A stretch of DNA of 64,000 bases from Algihabitans albus (GTDB taxonomy: Bacteria > Pseudomonadota > Alphaproteobacteria > Kiloniellales > DSM-21159), in assembly GCF_003572205.1 (NCBI RefSeq), contig NZ_QXNY01000007.1, forward strand, positions 62,001 to 126,000. Direction: 5' to 3'. The position numbers were made by a program, and so were the translations under genes. Of this stretch, positions 25,076-35,957 are shown one piece after another. A model generated the notes under the pieces. The model had not been told where the DNA came from. It made no database searches and saw only the letters and a list, made by a program, of their open reading frames with translations. How positions within the stretch are numbered: position 1 is the first letter of the stretch; every line of letters starts with the position of its first letter.

Positions 25076-26420
25076 TCAGGCCGACTGCACGTCGTCCAGG
25101 AAATGCCCGACCAGTTTGCTCAGCGTCTCCGACTTCTGGGACGGCGTTTCGGCCGAGTTGAGGAGTTCGGCCGTCGCGTTGCCGCTGCTCACGAAGGTTT
25201 CGGTCACTTCGGAGATGGTGGAGGAGGCCTCCGACGCGCCCTGGGATGCCTGGGTCACGTTGAGGTCGATCTGCTGGGTCGCCTTTTTCTGCTCCTCGAC
25301 CGCGGTGGCGATGCTGCCGGCGATTCTGGCGACGGCCGAAATTTCTTCGGCAACTCCCTCGATGGCGTCGACCTTGGCGCCGGTTTCGGCCTGCACCGCG
25401 CCGATTTGAACGGCGATGTTCTCGGTCGCCTTGGCCGTCTGGGTGGCCAGGTTCTTCACCTCGCTGGCCACCACGGCAAAGCCCTTATCGGCCTCGCCGG
25501 CGCGCGCCGCCTCGATGGTTGCATTGAGCGCCAAAAGATTGGTCTGCTCGGCAATGCTGGTGATCATCTCGACGATTTCGCCGATGCCCTCGGTGGCGGA
25601 CAAGGCGGTGGCCGCCTGGGCGCTGGTTTCCTCGGCGGTTCTCGAGAGCCGCTCCGCGGTCTTCTGGGAGATCCCTCGTGAAGCCGCCGACCACGGCGAG
25701 TTCCTCGCGGACCTGAGTGTCGAAATCGGCCGCCAGCCGGCGCAGGCGTTCGGCGCTTGCCGTGCGCTGCCGTTGCTCCTTCTCGCTTTCCACCTGACGC
25801 ACCTCGTCGGCCAGCAAGGTTTCCTTGAAGTGCTCGACGGTTGCTGCCAGCAGCCCCACCTCGTCCTGGCGATCGCGATGGGGGACCTCGAGATCGTGCC
25901 GCGACAGGCGATCGGCGACCTTCGCCAAGGCGGTGATCGGCCGCGAGACCGAACGGGCGGCGAAGATGCCGATCAGGGCCAGGGCGCCGGAGACGATGAC
26001 GAGCAGGCTGACGGCCTTGTTGCGGAGACTGACCGCGGGGGCGAGCATCTCCGCCAGATCCTGTTCGGCGAGAACCTCCCAGGTGACGCCGGCGAAGGTA
26101 AAGGGGGCGAAGGCCGAAGCGACCGGCACGTCGCGATAGTCCAGGGCGTCCATGTACCCGGACCGTCCGGCGAGCGCGGCCTCGGCCGGGTCGGTCTCGA
26201 CCTTGCGCTGCAGGATCGTCGTGGTCTCGCTGAAACGGGAATCGCTGCGCATCAGATAGTCTTGCCCGACGATGTAGGTCTCACCGGATCCACGAAGGCT
26301 TGGAAACCGGTCTGCGGAGTGCCCCGCGCGGCGCGGAAGCTGCGGCCCAGTCCGGTGTTGCGGTAGTCGCCCGTGACCAGGTTGGTCGCGTAGTCCGTGT
26401 CGGAGGTGTCGGACAGCCGG
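25076..26420 (-). pseudogene. Decayed Cache-type methyl-accepting chemotaxis protein
   Basis: Three fragments of one chemoreceptor lie in order but in different frames. The 5' piece (about 26290-26420) has TDYATNLVTGDYRNTGLGR and FQAFVD of a Cache domain. The middle piece (about 25680-26280) has ETYIVGQDYLMRSDSRF, a membrane helix and HAMP. The 3' piece (25076-25678) has [20 protein letters not shown] through to the C-terminus. The frame breaks lie near 26288 and 25678. At the first, about 50 Cache residues seem lost; at the second, much of the coiled coil is missing. The N-terminus (TM1 and the start of the sensor) is gone, cut at the neighbouring symporter gene. This looks like real decay rather than simple sequencing error. 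Confidence 0.85.
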
Positions 26421-26509
26421 GTCTCGCGGCCGGGGCGGGTGTTGGCGCGGCTCTGCAAAGCGGGTAGCGTCGCGGCATCTTCGTCGCCTTCTGCGATCTT
26501 GCGAGTCCC

Positions 26510-27451
26510 ATGCGTCTGTTGGCTTTTCTCGGCGGCCACGGCCCCAAGGTGCTGTTCCTCGGGGTCTTCATCGGCCTGGCCCTGCCCGATCTCGCGTCGC
26601 TGGCGCGCCCGCTGGTCGGCCCGGCCGTGGCGACCCTCCTGGTGCTGACGTTGCTGCGGGTGGAGTGGGGCCAGATGGTCGCCTATCTGCGCCGGCCCGG
26701 ACTGCTGGCCTTGCTGGTGGTCTGGCTGATGCTGATCTCGCCGGTCGCGACCTGGAGTGTCCTGGCCGTGCTGCCGGGACCGCAGCCGCTGGAAATCGCC
26801 CTGGTTCTGATGGCGGCGGCACCGCCGATCCTGGGGGTCACGGCCATCGCGATCCTGTTGGGGTTGGATGGCGCTCTGGCGCTGGTCATGGGGCTGGCGG
26901 CGACGCTGCTGACGCCGATCACCGTGCCGCTGCTGTCGCTCTGGCTGCTCGGGCTGGAATTGGAGGTCAGCATCGCCGGCTTCATGCTGCGTCTGGCGCT
27001 GGTTGTGCTGGGGGCCTTCGCCCTTGCCTTCCTGCTGCGCCGGCTGGCGGGCGTCGGCTGGTTTCGCGCCCGTGCCGCCTCGCTCGACGGCCTGGTCGTG
27101 CTGGTCATGCTGGTCTTCGCCGTGGCGATCATGGACGGCGTGACGGCGACGATCTTCGCGCGGCCCGAGGTCGTGGCACTCTGGATTCTCGCCGCCTTCG
27201 TCGCGAATCCACTGTTGCAGATTGCCGCCGTACTCGCCTTCTGGTGGCAGGGGCCGCGCCGGGCCCTGACCATCGGCCTGATGTCTGGAAACTGTAACAT
27301 GGGGCTGCTGCTGGCCGCGCTCCCGCCGCAGGCCGACTACGATGTGGTGCTGTTCTTCGCGCTGGCCCAGCTCCCCATGTATATGCTGCCCTTCGCCTTG
27401 ACCCCACTCTATCGTCGGCTACTTCTTTCGGTTGAGGGCGAGCGCGACTGA
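26510..27451 (+). CDS. Bile-acid:sodium symporter (BASS/SBF)-like transporter
   Basis: This 313-residue protein has about ten hydrophobic helices. Family features are ALVLMAAAPPILGVTAIAIL near 102-121 (the first crossing region) and GLMSGNCNMGLLLAALPP near 256-273, where a conserved S/G-x-x-N-x-G-L pattern binds sodium. Bacterial members import organic acids or other anions with sodium; the substrate is unknown here. There is no clear Shine-Dalgarno. Its start region has overrun the 5' end of the decayed chemoreceptor gene on the other strand. Confidence 0.85.
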   Translation: MRLLAFLGGHGPKVLFLGVFIGLALPDLASLARPLVGPAVATLLVLTLLRVEWGQMVAYLRRPGLLALLVVWLMLISPVATWSVLAVLPGPQPLEIALVLMAAAPPILGVTAIAILLGLDGALALVMGLAATLLTPITVPLLSLWLLGLELEVSIAGFMLRLALVVLGAFALAFLLRRLAGVGWFRARAASLDGLVVLVMLVFAVAIMDGVTATIFARPEVVALWILAAFVANPLLQIAAVLAFWWQGPRRALTIGLMSGNCNMGLLLAALPPQADYDVVLFFALAQLPMYMLPFALTPLYRRLLLSVEGERD

Positions 27452-27869
27452 ACCCGGCATGGTCGGGGAGACGGGTCGCGATTTCGTTGGTAAAGCTGCA
27501 ACACTCTGTGAAAGCTGACTCTTTTATCGGGCCGCGTTATAGTCTTTTGGCCTCAGGTGTGATAGCAGCAAGAGATCGCTTCTCAGGCGAGGGTTCGCAC
27601 ACGAACCACTTGTTAAGGGCCGGCGGCTAAGGTGACCGAAGGGCCGGTCGAGACGGCGGTTGTCGTAGAGTTGGTTACTGAGCCGTTACCGCGAATCCGC
27701 TTGCGCGGGCTCGTTTCGGGGGGCACCCCGGTCGGAAGTCCGGATCGGGAGTCGGGTCCCGGTTCGTTGGTCTGTTACATGGCAGAGTCTCCTGCTCGGA
27801 AGAGTCGCGAATCCTCGGACTCGGTCGGTCGCAGTCGGGACGTCTGATAGCTGGGATAAACGGGGCGCA
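27452..27869. other. Intergenic region upstream of mlaA
   Basis: About 418 bp with no convincing gene. A 71-residue frame at 27632-27847 has no family resemblance. The stretch 27500-27560 is relatively AT-rich and could hold the mlaA promoter. I see no clear terminator or repeat. Confidence 0.45.
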
Positions 27870-28781
27870 ATGGTGTATCGGGCTGTCTCGCGGACTTTGG
27901 GCCGCTTCATGAAACCTGTGTCGGGGCTTTTGATGTGCCTAGCCGTTCTCGGCGGCTGCGCATGGGCGCCGGGGCTGGAAAACACCAATGGCTACGCGCA
28001 GGCGCCGGCTCGGGATTTCCAGTTGGCTGCCAGGGCGGACGGCGAGTATTTCGCCAGCGATATCGCGGATGTGGCGGATGTCGGGACGGGCCAGTTCGTT
28101 TCGGCCGGCGATCCTCTGGAAGTGTTCAACCGCTTCATGTTCGCCATCAACGACACCCTCGACATTTTCGTGCTCAAGCCGATCGCGGTGACCTACCGCC
28201 GCTGGACGCCGGACCTGTTTCAGGAGGCCGTGAGCAACTTCGTCACCAACCTCAGCGAGCCGGTGACCTTCGCCAACGCCCTGTTCCAGGGGGACTGGGA
28301 GCATGCCGAAACCACCGGCAGCCGCTTCCTGGTCAACAGCGCGATCGGCTTCGGCCTGTTCGATCCGGCGACGGGACTGGGTCTGGAGCACCGCAACGAG
28401 GACTTCGGTCAGACCCTGGCGGTGCATGGCGTGCCGAGCGGCCCCTACCTGGTGCTGCCGCTGCTCGGACCTTCGACTTTCCGCGACGCGGGCGGCCGGG
28501 GCGTGGACTTCTTCCTCGATCCCTTCAACTACCTGGCGCGCGTGAACGACAAGGATACGCTTGCGCTGACGCGCACCGGGGCCGAGGCCGTGAGCTTCCG
28601 GGCCGCCAACATCGACACGCTCGATGAAGTGCGCCGCGATTCCATCGACTACTACTCGCGCATCCGCTCTCTCTGGCGGCAGCAGCGCGAGCGGCAGATT
28701 CGAAACGACGTGGGCGGGGTTGGGCCCGAGTTCAGCGGCGCCGAGCCCTCGACGGATCCGCGTCAGGTCAGCGTTCGTTAG
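27870..28781 (+). CDS. mlaA: MlaA/VacJ-family phospholipid-transport lipoprotein
   Basis: This 303-residue outer-membrane lipoprotein removes mislocalised phospholipids from the outer leaflet. The signal peptide ends in the lipobox LAVLGGC (Cys near residue 30). VacJ motifs follow: DPLEVFNRFMFAINDTLDIFVLKPIA (two overlapping stretches), NFVTNLSEPVTFANALFQG, FLVNSAIGFGLFDPATGLG, and GPYLVLPLLGPSTFRDAGG. The start could be 27870 or 27909; neither has a strong ribosome site. It is followed by mlaC. The MlaFED transporter genes are not in this window. Confidence 0.93.
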   Translation: MVYRAVSRTLGRFMKPVSGLLMCLAVLGGCAWAPGLENTNGYAQAPARDFQLAARADGEYFASDIADVADVGTGQFVSAGDPLEVFNRFMFAINDTLDIFVLKPIAVTYRRWTPDLFQEAVSNFVTNLSEPVTFANALFQGDWEHAETTGSRFLVNSAIGFGLFDPATGLGLEHRNEDFGQTLAVHGVPSGPYLVLPLLGPSTFRDAGGRGVDFFLDPFNYLARVNDKDTLALTRTGAEAVSFRAANIDTLDEVRRDSIDYYSRIRSLWRQQRERQIRNDVGGVGPEFSGAEPSTDPRQVSVR

Positions 28782-28877
28782 ACATTTTTCGCTAGTCTTA
28801 GAACGCTAAGAGTTTTCAGGGTTGAATAGAGAAGCGCGGCGAACGGCCCACCGGCCGCGAATGCGAGAAGGAGCGAC

Positions 28878-29540
28878 ATGACTGCAGTAATCAAGCGCGG
28901 ACTGCGCCAGGCGGGATTGGCCGTTTTTGCAGCGGCCCTGATGCTTGCCGGACCCCTAGGGGCGCCGGCCTCGGCCCAGGCCGAGACGCCGACCGAGTTC
29001 CTGCAGGAGTTTTCCAATACGGCTCTGACGCAGCTGACCGGCGACGATCTGAGCCAGGCCGAGCGCGAGGCCCGTTTCGGAACGCTGCTGGAAGAGGGCT
29101 TCGACGTGCCGGCGGTCAGCCAGTTCATTCTGGCCCGTTTCTGGCGTTCGGCCTCCGAACAGGAGCGCGCCGACTTCATCGAGGTGTTCAAGGACTACCT
29201 GGCCCAGCGGTTCCTGCCGCTGTTCGGCGGTGCCAGGGACGCCGAGCTTCGGTTCGGCGGCTCTCAGCCCTTGCAGGGGCGCGACGATCTGTTCGAGGTG
29301 CCGGTGACCTTCAGCCCGCCCGGCGGTGGCGAGCCGGTGCGGACCATCTGGCGCGTGCGCGGGCAGAGCGCCGATTTCAAAATCCTGGATGTACGCGCCG
29401 AGGGTGTCAGCCTCGCGGTCACGCTGCGCGACGAGTACAGCTCGGTAATTCGCCAGCAAGGCAGCGTTACCGGTCTGGTGCAGGAACTGCGCCGCCTGAT
29501 CGACAGCGGTCAGGTTCGCCCGGTCAACCAGCAAGGCTGA
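28878..29540 (+). CDS. mlaC: MlaC-family periplasmic phospholipid-binding protein
   Basis: This 220-residue secreted protein (signal peptide ending GAPASAQA) is a Tgt2/MlaC shuttle that carries phospholipids across the periplasm. Family features are FDVPAVSQFILARFWRSAS near 75-93, EFIEVFKDYLAQRF-like helices, and FKILDVRAEGVSLAVTLRDE near 162-181, the fold-closing VEGVSL-type motif. AGGAG precedes the ATG. It is 96 bp after mlaA and ends at a strong terminator. Confidence 0.9.
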   Translation: MTAVIKRGLRQAGLAVFAAALMLAGPLGAPASAQAETPTEFLQEFSNTALTQLTGDDLSQAEREARFGTLLEEGFDVPAVSQFILARFWRSASEQERADFIEVFKDYLAQRFLPLFGGARDAELRFGGSQPLQGRDDLFEVPVTFSPPGGGEPVRTIWRVRGQSADFKILDVRAEGVSLAVTLRDEYSSVIRQQGSVTGLVQELRRLIDSGQVRPVNQQG

Positions 29541-29578
29541 GGCGCGCGGCGAGAGCCGCCACAGGCCAGAGTTGTGCG

Positions 29579-29602
29579 AAAAGGGGCCTACGGCCCCTTT
29601 TT
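29579..29602 (+). terminator. Rho-independent terminator after mlaC
   Basis: A ten-base stem AAAAGGGGCC / GGCCCCTTTT with a three-base loop TAC, followed by further T. It lies 39 bp after the mlaC stop and is symmetrical enough to work on both strands. Confidence 0.9.
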
Positions 29603-29786
29603 ACCGTCTGCGGTCAGGTCTCAGGTCCGCGCCGGTTGTGTGCGAGCCGGCTGTCGGCGGCGGCCGCCGCGCTTCGACTTCGCGCGGCATGAAGGTGGTG
29701 CGGGAGGGGCGTCGGGAGGCGGCATCGCGTGAGCCTGCCGCCATCTTTCAGACGCTCCTCCTTCACTGGACGTTGCGCTGGGCGCG

Positions 29787-31460
<1,674 letters not shown>

Positions 31461-31640
31461 CAGGCGCGCCCTTCGCTGGTTTCGGTGGCTGTTGGGGAAC
31501 GGGACCCGTTCGGCGCCGCATCCTAGCGACGCGGGGCCGGGCGTCAACGGGTGCGTCAAGGGGTGCGTCAGCGCAGGGTGTTGGCGGGGCGCATCAGCGG
31601 GGGAGGCGCTAAACGGAGAGGTCGGCCGGGATCTGCGGAC

Positions 31641-33704
31641 TTAAGGGCCGCCCGGCGGTCCGATATCGCGGTTCGCCGCTCCCTCGGCGGCCTTTCCGCC
31701 TGCCGGCGCCACCTCGGGCGTCTTCCGACAGAGACGATAGGCCGCGAAGGCCGCCCCGATCAACGCCGGGCCCGGCCGGTGGGCCAGGTAGCGCGGTTCC
31801 CAGTCGGGCCGGAAGGTCGATTTGAACTGGCGCAGGCCCTGCAGGCTGTGGAAGCGGCCGCCGTGGCGGTAGACCGCGCTGCCCAACCGCTCGACCGGGC
31901 AGCTACTCTCCTCGAGTCCGCTCAGCGGGGCCATGCACAGGTTGAAGCGCAGCGCCCCGGCCTGCTTGGCCGCCAGGGCGGCGGCGGCGACCAGCGCATG
32001 CATCGTCCCGCCCGGTACGTCGCAGCGGGCGCGCATCAGGTCCAGTGCCCATTCCGACCCATCGCCGCTGATCCAGACACTGACGAAGGCGCAGCACTGT
32101 CCGTTCCGCCGGGCCTCGAAGACGGGAAAGCGGGCGAGGTAGGCGGGGTCGAAGTGACCGGTGGAAAAGGAGCGTTCCCGCCCGCGCTTGGCGTCCCGCC
32201 AGAGCCCCGCGACCTCGGCCAACGCGGCGAAGGGGGCTTCGCCGGGGGCGTGCCGCAGGATCTCCACGCCCGACTTCGCGGCCTGGCGCGTCTTGCGGCG
32301 CAGATCCCGCCGGCTGGAGCCGGCGAGATCGAAAGTCGCCAGGTCCAACACGGCCTCATGACCGATCCGCGCGGTCCGCAAACCCTGGGCGCGGCAGATC
32401 GCGGCGGCCTCCGGCCCGATCTTGTAGAAGACCGACCGGCGCGCGCCGGTCGCGGCGGCCTGGTGCCGGACTTGCGCGATCAGGGCGGGCCAGGTGTCGC
32501 GCCGTCCAACCGGATCGCCGAGCGCAACCAGCGTCCGGCCGCTTTGGCCGAACATGACGAAGCTCGCCTTGTCCCGGGAAAAGAAAAAGCGCTTGTCGCC
32601 CAGGAACGCGAGATTGGACTCGGCCCGATCGCTTATCTCGAAAGCCCGCGCGATCAGGGCGGGGTCGTCCGCCGTCGCGACGCTCCTATGCGCCGAGGGC
32701 TTGCGGCGCGGCGGCGCCATCGGAGGCCGCGGCCATGCCTTGCGCCGGGCTCGCCATTCGGTCCCGCCCAGTTCCGCGTCGGTCAGCAGCAGCAGGCCGA
32801 GGCAGAAGGGCAGGCCGTAGTAGACCATGCGGAAGCAAAGGATCCCGGCCAGAAGAGAGTCCATCGGCGCGTCGGGCAGGGCGATCAGCAAGACACCCTC
32901 GAAGGCACCGAGCCCGCCCGGCGTGTTGGCCAGGAGGCCGGCTGCCAGAGCCGCGATGTAAGCGGTCAGGACGAAGCCGACTCCGGCCTCCAGCTCGCCG
33001 GGCAGGAAGGCCCAGAGAGCCAGGCCCGCCGGAATCACGTCCAGCGCCGCCAGGCCGGTCTGGCGCAGCATCAGCGTCCGGTCGGGCAGGGCGACGCTTC
33101 GCCCGAAGAGAGACAGTTCGACGCCGCCGAGCGAGAGAAGCAGCCCGTAGATCGCGAGGGCCAGCAGGCTTCCCGCGATCACGCCGGAGCGCGAAACTCC
33201 GGCGATGGTCGCGACGGAGTCGCTGGCCAGCAGAGTCATGACGGCGAAGACGACCGTCAGCCCCATGAAGAAGCCGGAGGCGACCAGGGCCGAGGCCGCC
33301 GCCGCATCCCGGGGCGTGACGCCGTATCCGCGCAGCATCCGCCAGCGGGTGAGACCGCCGACCACCACCCCGAAGCCCAGCGCCTGTCCCATGGCGGTCG
33401 CGGCGAAGCCGGAGCGCAGCAGCGCCGAAACCGGCAGGGGCCGTCCCATCAGCCGGAAGGCAAGCAGGTCGTAGCTGGCGATGGCGAGATAGCTGAGGGC
33501 GGTCAGGGCAATGCCCAGCACCACCATGGTCAGGGAAACGCCGGCGATTTCCGCCAGCGTCGCGTCGAGATCGATCTCCTGAAAGCGGTCGCGCAGAAGA
33601 TAGAGAGCCAGCAACAGGCAGAGCCCGGCGAACGCCGTTCGGGTCAGGACCCAAAGCGCCTCCGTACTGCTGTTCGAGCCGCGACCGACAGAGGAGTCCG
33701 ACAA
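31641..33704 (-). CDS. MprF-like membrane protein: flippase-type helices plus DUF2156 aminoacyl-lipid synthase domain
   Basis: This 687-residue protein has an N-terminal set of about eight membrane helices (LPG-synthase transmembrane type, with NTPGGLGAFEGVLLIALPD) and a C-terminal DUF2156/GNAT-like domain (about 350-660), including ALGDPVGRRDTW and FKSTFRPDWEPRYL. This is the architecture of MprF, which adds Lys or Ala to phosphatidylglycerol and flips it outward. It is shorter than the roughly 840-residue Gram-positive MprF because there are fewer helices. The amino acid used cannot be predicted. The C-terminus ends in a short low-complexity tail. Confidence 0.85.
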   Translation of the reverse strand: MSDSSVGRGSNSSTEALWVLTRTAFAGLCLLLALYLLRDRFQEIDLDATLAEIAGVSLTMVVLGIALTALSYLAIASYDLLAFRLMGRPLPVSALLRSGFAATAMGQALGFGVVVGGLTRWRMLRGYGVTPRDAAAASALVASGFFMGLTVVFAVMTLLASDSVATIAGVSRSGVIAGSLLALAIYGLLLSLGGVELSLFGRSVALPDRTLMLRQTGLAALDVIPAGLALWAFLPGELEAGVGFVLTAYIAALAAGLLANTPGGLGAFEGVLLIALPDAPMDSLLAGILCFRMVYYGLPFCLGLLLLTDAELGGTEWRARRKAWPRPPMAPPRRKPSAHRSVATADDPALIARAFEISDRAESNLAFLGDKRFFFSRDKASFVMFGQSGRTLVALGDPVGRRDTWPALIAQVRHQAAATGARRSVFYKIGPEAAAICRAQGLRTARIGHEAVLDLATFDLAGSSRRDLRRKTRQAAKSGVEILRHAPGEAPFAALAEVAGLWRDAKRGRERSFSTGHFDPAYLARFPVFEARRNGQCCAFVSVWISGDGSEWALDLMRARCDVPGGTMHALVAAAALAAKQAGALRFNLCMAPLSGLEESSCPVERLGSAVYRHGGRFHSLQGLRQFKSTFRPDWEPRYLAHRPGPALIGAAFAAYRLCRKTPEVAPAGGKAAEGAANRDIGPPGGP

Positions 33705-34201
33705 GGGCGTTCACTTTCTCAAGATCCTGTGGAGACAAGGATGCCTGGGGAACCTTTCGCGGCGGTAAATTCGATCGATCGCCGCGCCTATTCGAGCTTT
33801 CGGAGAAGATATGAGACAGTCTTCGCCAAATACGGGACGACCCCCCTTTCGATGAGAAAGAAGGATCCTTCTTTGCGAAGCGACGTGATGGGGAACGGCA
33901 TCGAGACGCGGTTGGCCCGGCGCCCCGGTCGGTCAAGAGCAGGGCCGTATCGGTCAATGACGGCCTTTGCGCCATGCTTTCAATTTTAGCAATAACGCAT
34001 CCGATATCTCACGGTCTGGCAGTATTACATTTTTTAGGTCTAACAAGAGCGGCTGGACGATGCGATTTCGTCACCCAAACACCACAGGGACAAAGGTAGT
34101 ACCAGGGTTGGAAGAGCGTTCTAGACTGAGAAAGTCCTGGTTTCAGCCGCGATATTTCTTATACGAAAGCCACCGTCCACAAGGCAGAGACTGGCGAGAT
34201 C
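33705..34201. other. Divergent intergenic region, AT-rich in the centre
   Basis: About 497 bp lie between the MprF-like and methyltransferase genes. The stretch 33970-34070 is AT-rich compared with its flanks and probably contains promoters. A frame from 33967 overlaps the methyltransferase in another reading and has no family similarity. I see no RNA gene or repeat. Confidence 0.45.
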
Positions 34202-34933
34202 ATGATCTCCAAAGCGCGTATCAAGCGCCATCTGCTGCCGAATTCCTCGCGAGCCTACCTGCGCCGCTACAACGAGGATTTCGCGCGCGGGACCGCGCCG
34301 GGCATGCTGGTGCTCGATGCCGGGGCCGGGGATCAGCCCTACCGGCAGTTCTTCCACGACTGCACCTACGAGAGCGCGGACTTCGAACAGGTCGACAAAC
34401 CCTACGCGAAATCAACCTACGTCTGCGATCTCTGTGATATCCCGGTCGAGGACGGGCGCTTCGACAGGGTCGTCTTCAATCAGGTGCTGGAGCATCTGCC
34501 CGATCCTCTCGCCGCGCTGCGCGAGCTGGGCCGGACCCTGAAGCCCGACGGCAAGATGATCTGCACCTGTCCTCTGTTCTACGAAGAGCACGAGGAACCC
34601 TACGACTTCTACCGCTACACGCAGTTCGCCCACCGGCACATGTTCGAGACGGCGGGCTTCGAAATCGAGCGCCTGGAATGGATGGAAGGCTACTTCGGCA
34701 CGGTCGCCTACCAGTTCCAGGGCATGGCCAGCGCCCTGCCCGCCAACCCGAAAGCCTACCTGCGCCGGCCCTGGTGGCCGGTCCTCGCCTGGCCGCTGAT
34801 TGTGGCGCTCAAGGGCGCCGCCTTCCTGCTCGCCGGTCTGTTCTACCGGCTCGACACCGCCTGTAAGATCACGAACGCCGGCTATCCGAAGAACTACGTG
34901 GTGATCGCGCGGAAGCGGAGCGGCGGGCGGTAG
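34202..34933 (+). CDS. Class I SAM-dependent methyltransferase
   Basis: This 243-residue protein has motif I LVLDAGAGDQPYRQ near 36-49, an acidic post-I loop (YESADFEQVDKP), and the methyltransferase_11 pattern FDRVVFNQVLEHLPDPLAAL near 87-106 followed by LKPDGKMICTCPLFYEEHEE. A hydrophobic C-terminal segment (LAWPLIVALKGAAFLLAGLF) suggests peripheral or single-pass membrane association, as in methyltransferases of glycan or lipid pathways. No pathway neighbours are present, so the substrate is unknown. Confidence 0.85.
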   Translation: MISKARIKRHLLPNSSRAYLRRYNEDFARGTAPGMLVLDAGAGDQPYRQFFHDCTYESADFEQVDKPYAKSTYVCDLCDIPVEDGRFDRVVFNQVLEHLPDPLAALRELGRTLKPDGKMICTCPLFYEEHEEPYDFYRYTQFAHRHMFETAGFEIERLEWMEGYFGTVAYQFQGMASALPANPKAYLRRPWWPVLAWPLIVALKGAAFLLAGLFYRLDTACKITNAGYPKNYVVIARKRSGGR

Positions 34934-35163
34934 AGCCGGCGGCGGCCGGATTTTAGAGACAGACCTACCGTGAAATGGCTCGTATCCCGACGGCCGCGCC
35001 GGGAATTGGGGGCGTTCGGCGTCGTCCCGGAGAGTTTTTGCGGCTATTGAGATAAATTTCATTATTTTCCGGTATCCAGATCGACCGATGCTTCGTCGTT
35101 GCCGATGCTGATTGAACCGGAACTTTCCATCGGTATTCAAAGCCGAAACAGGATTCAACCGTG

Positions 35164-35898
35164 ATGAGACCACTCCTTCTCGCGTTCGCCTTGCTTTTTG
35201 GGTGTCTCGGTCCCGCGCGTGCCGAGACGCCGATCAGGGTCGTCGTGGACGATTGGCCGCCTTTCGGGGGCGAGTATCTGCCGAACGGGGGGATTTCCCT
35301 GGATGTCATCACCACTGTATTGGAGCGCGCGGGGTATGACGTCACAACGGAAATTCTGCCGTTCGCCCGCATTCTGAACGGCGCGCAATCCGGAATTTAC
35401 GACGTCGTCGGCAACCTGTTCCTGCAAGAGGAACTGCAGGCCTATCTCACTTACAGCGATCCTTTCTACGAGACCGAAGTGCGCTTCGTTCAACAGAAGG
35501 GACACGATCATGTCTTTACCGATGTCGAGAGTTTGCGGCCCTACTCGATTGCTGTCGGCGAGGGGTACCTCTACGAGGAGAGATTCGACAGTGCGGACGA
35601 CCTCAACAAGGTCGTCGTCACCACGACGATCCAGGGCGTCAGAATGGTCGCGAGCGGTCGCGTCGATCTGACCTTGGACAGTACGGATGTGATCGACTAC
35701 GCGATCAGAACCGACGATCCCGGCCTGGCGGATCAAATCGAGTATCTCCCCACAGTCCTTACGGCGCAGCGTATTCACATGGCCGTGCGAAGCGATTTCC
35801 CCGGTCGGGACAAGCTGCTTGCGGATTTCAATAGCGTCCTGGCCGACATGAGGGCCGATGGTTCGCTGGACAGGCTGCTTGAGAAACACCGTAACTAG
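35164..35898 (+). CDS. Periplasmic solute-binding protein, family 3 type, in a sensory locus
   Basis: This 244-residue secreted protein (signal MRPLLLAFALLFGCLGPARA) has the bilobal family-3 pattern: WPPFGGEYLPNGGISLDVI near 22-40, YLTYSDPFYETEVRFV near 95-110, YSIAVGEGYLYEERF, and the C-terminal DGSLDRLLEKH. GTG at 35161 directly precedes the ATG. No permease or ATPase gene is adjacent; a histidine kinase gene starts 59 bp downstream and a receiver gene follows. It is therefore more likely a ligand sensor for the kinase than part of a transporter (inference). Confidence 0.85.
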   Translation: MRPLLLAFALLFGCLGPARAETPIRVVVDDWPPFGGEYLPNGGISLDVITTVLERAGYDVTTEILPFARILNGAQSGIYDVVGNLFLQEELQAYLTYSDPFYETEVRFVQQKGHDHVFTDVESLRPYSIAVGEGYLYEERFDSADDLNKVVVTTTIQGVRMVASGRVDLTLDSTDVIDYAIRTDDPGLADQIEYLPTVLTAQRIHMAVRSDFPGRDKLLADFNSVLADMRADGSLDRLLEKHRN

Positions 35899-35957
35899 GG
35901 TCCATCGGTTCCGCCCCGTGCGGTCGAAGGCGCCGGTACGATTTCGTTGGATGCAGA

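Noticed and set aside
25076-26539. Three separate small chemoreceptor or unknown proteins
   Set aside because: Domain order and motif continuity across frames show one broken receptor gene.
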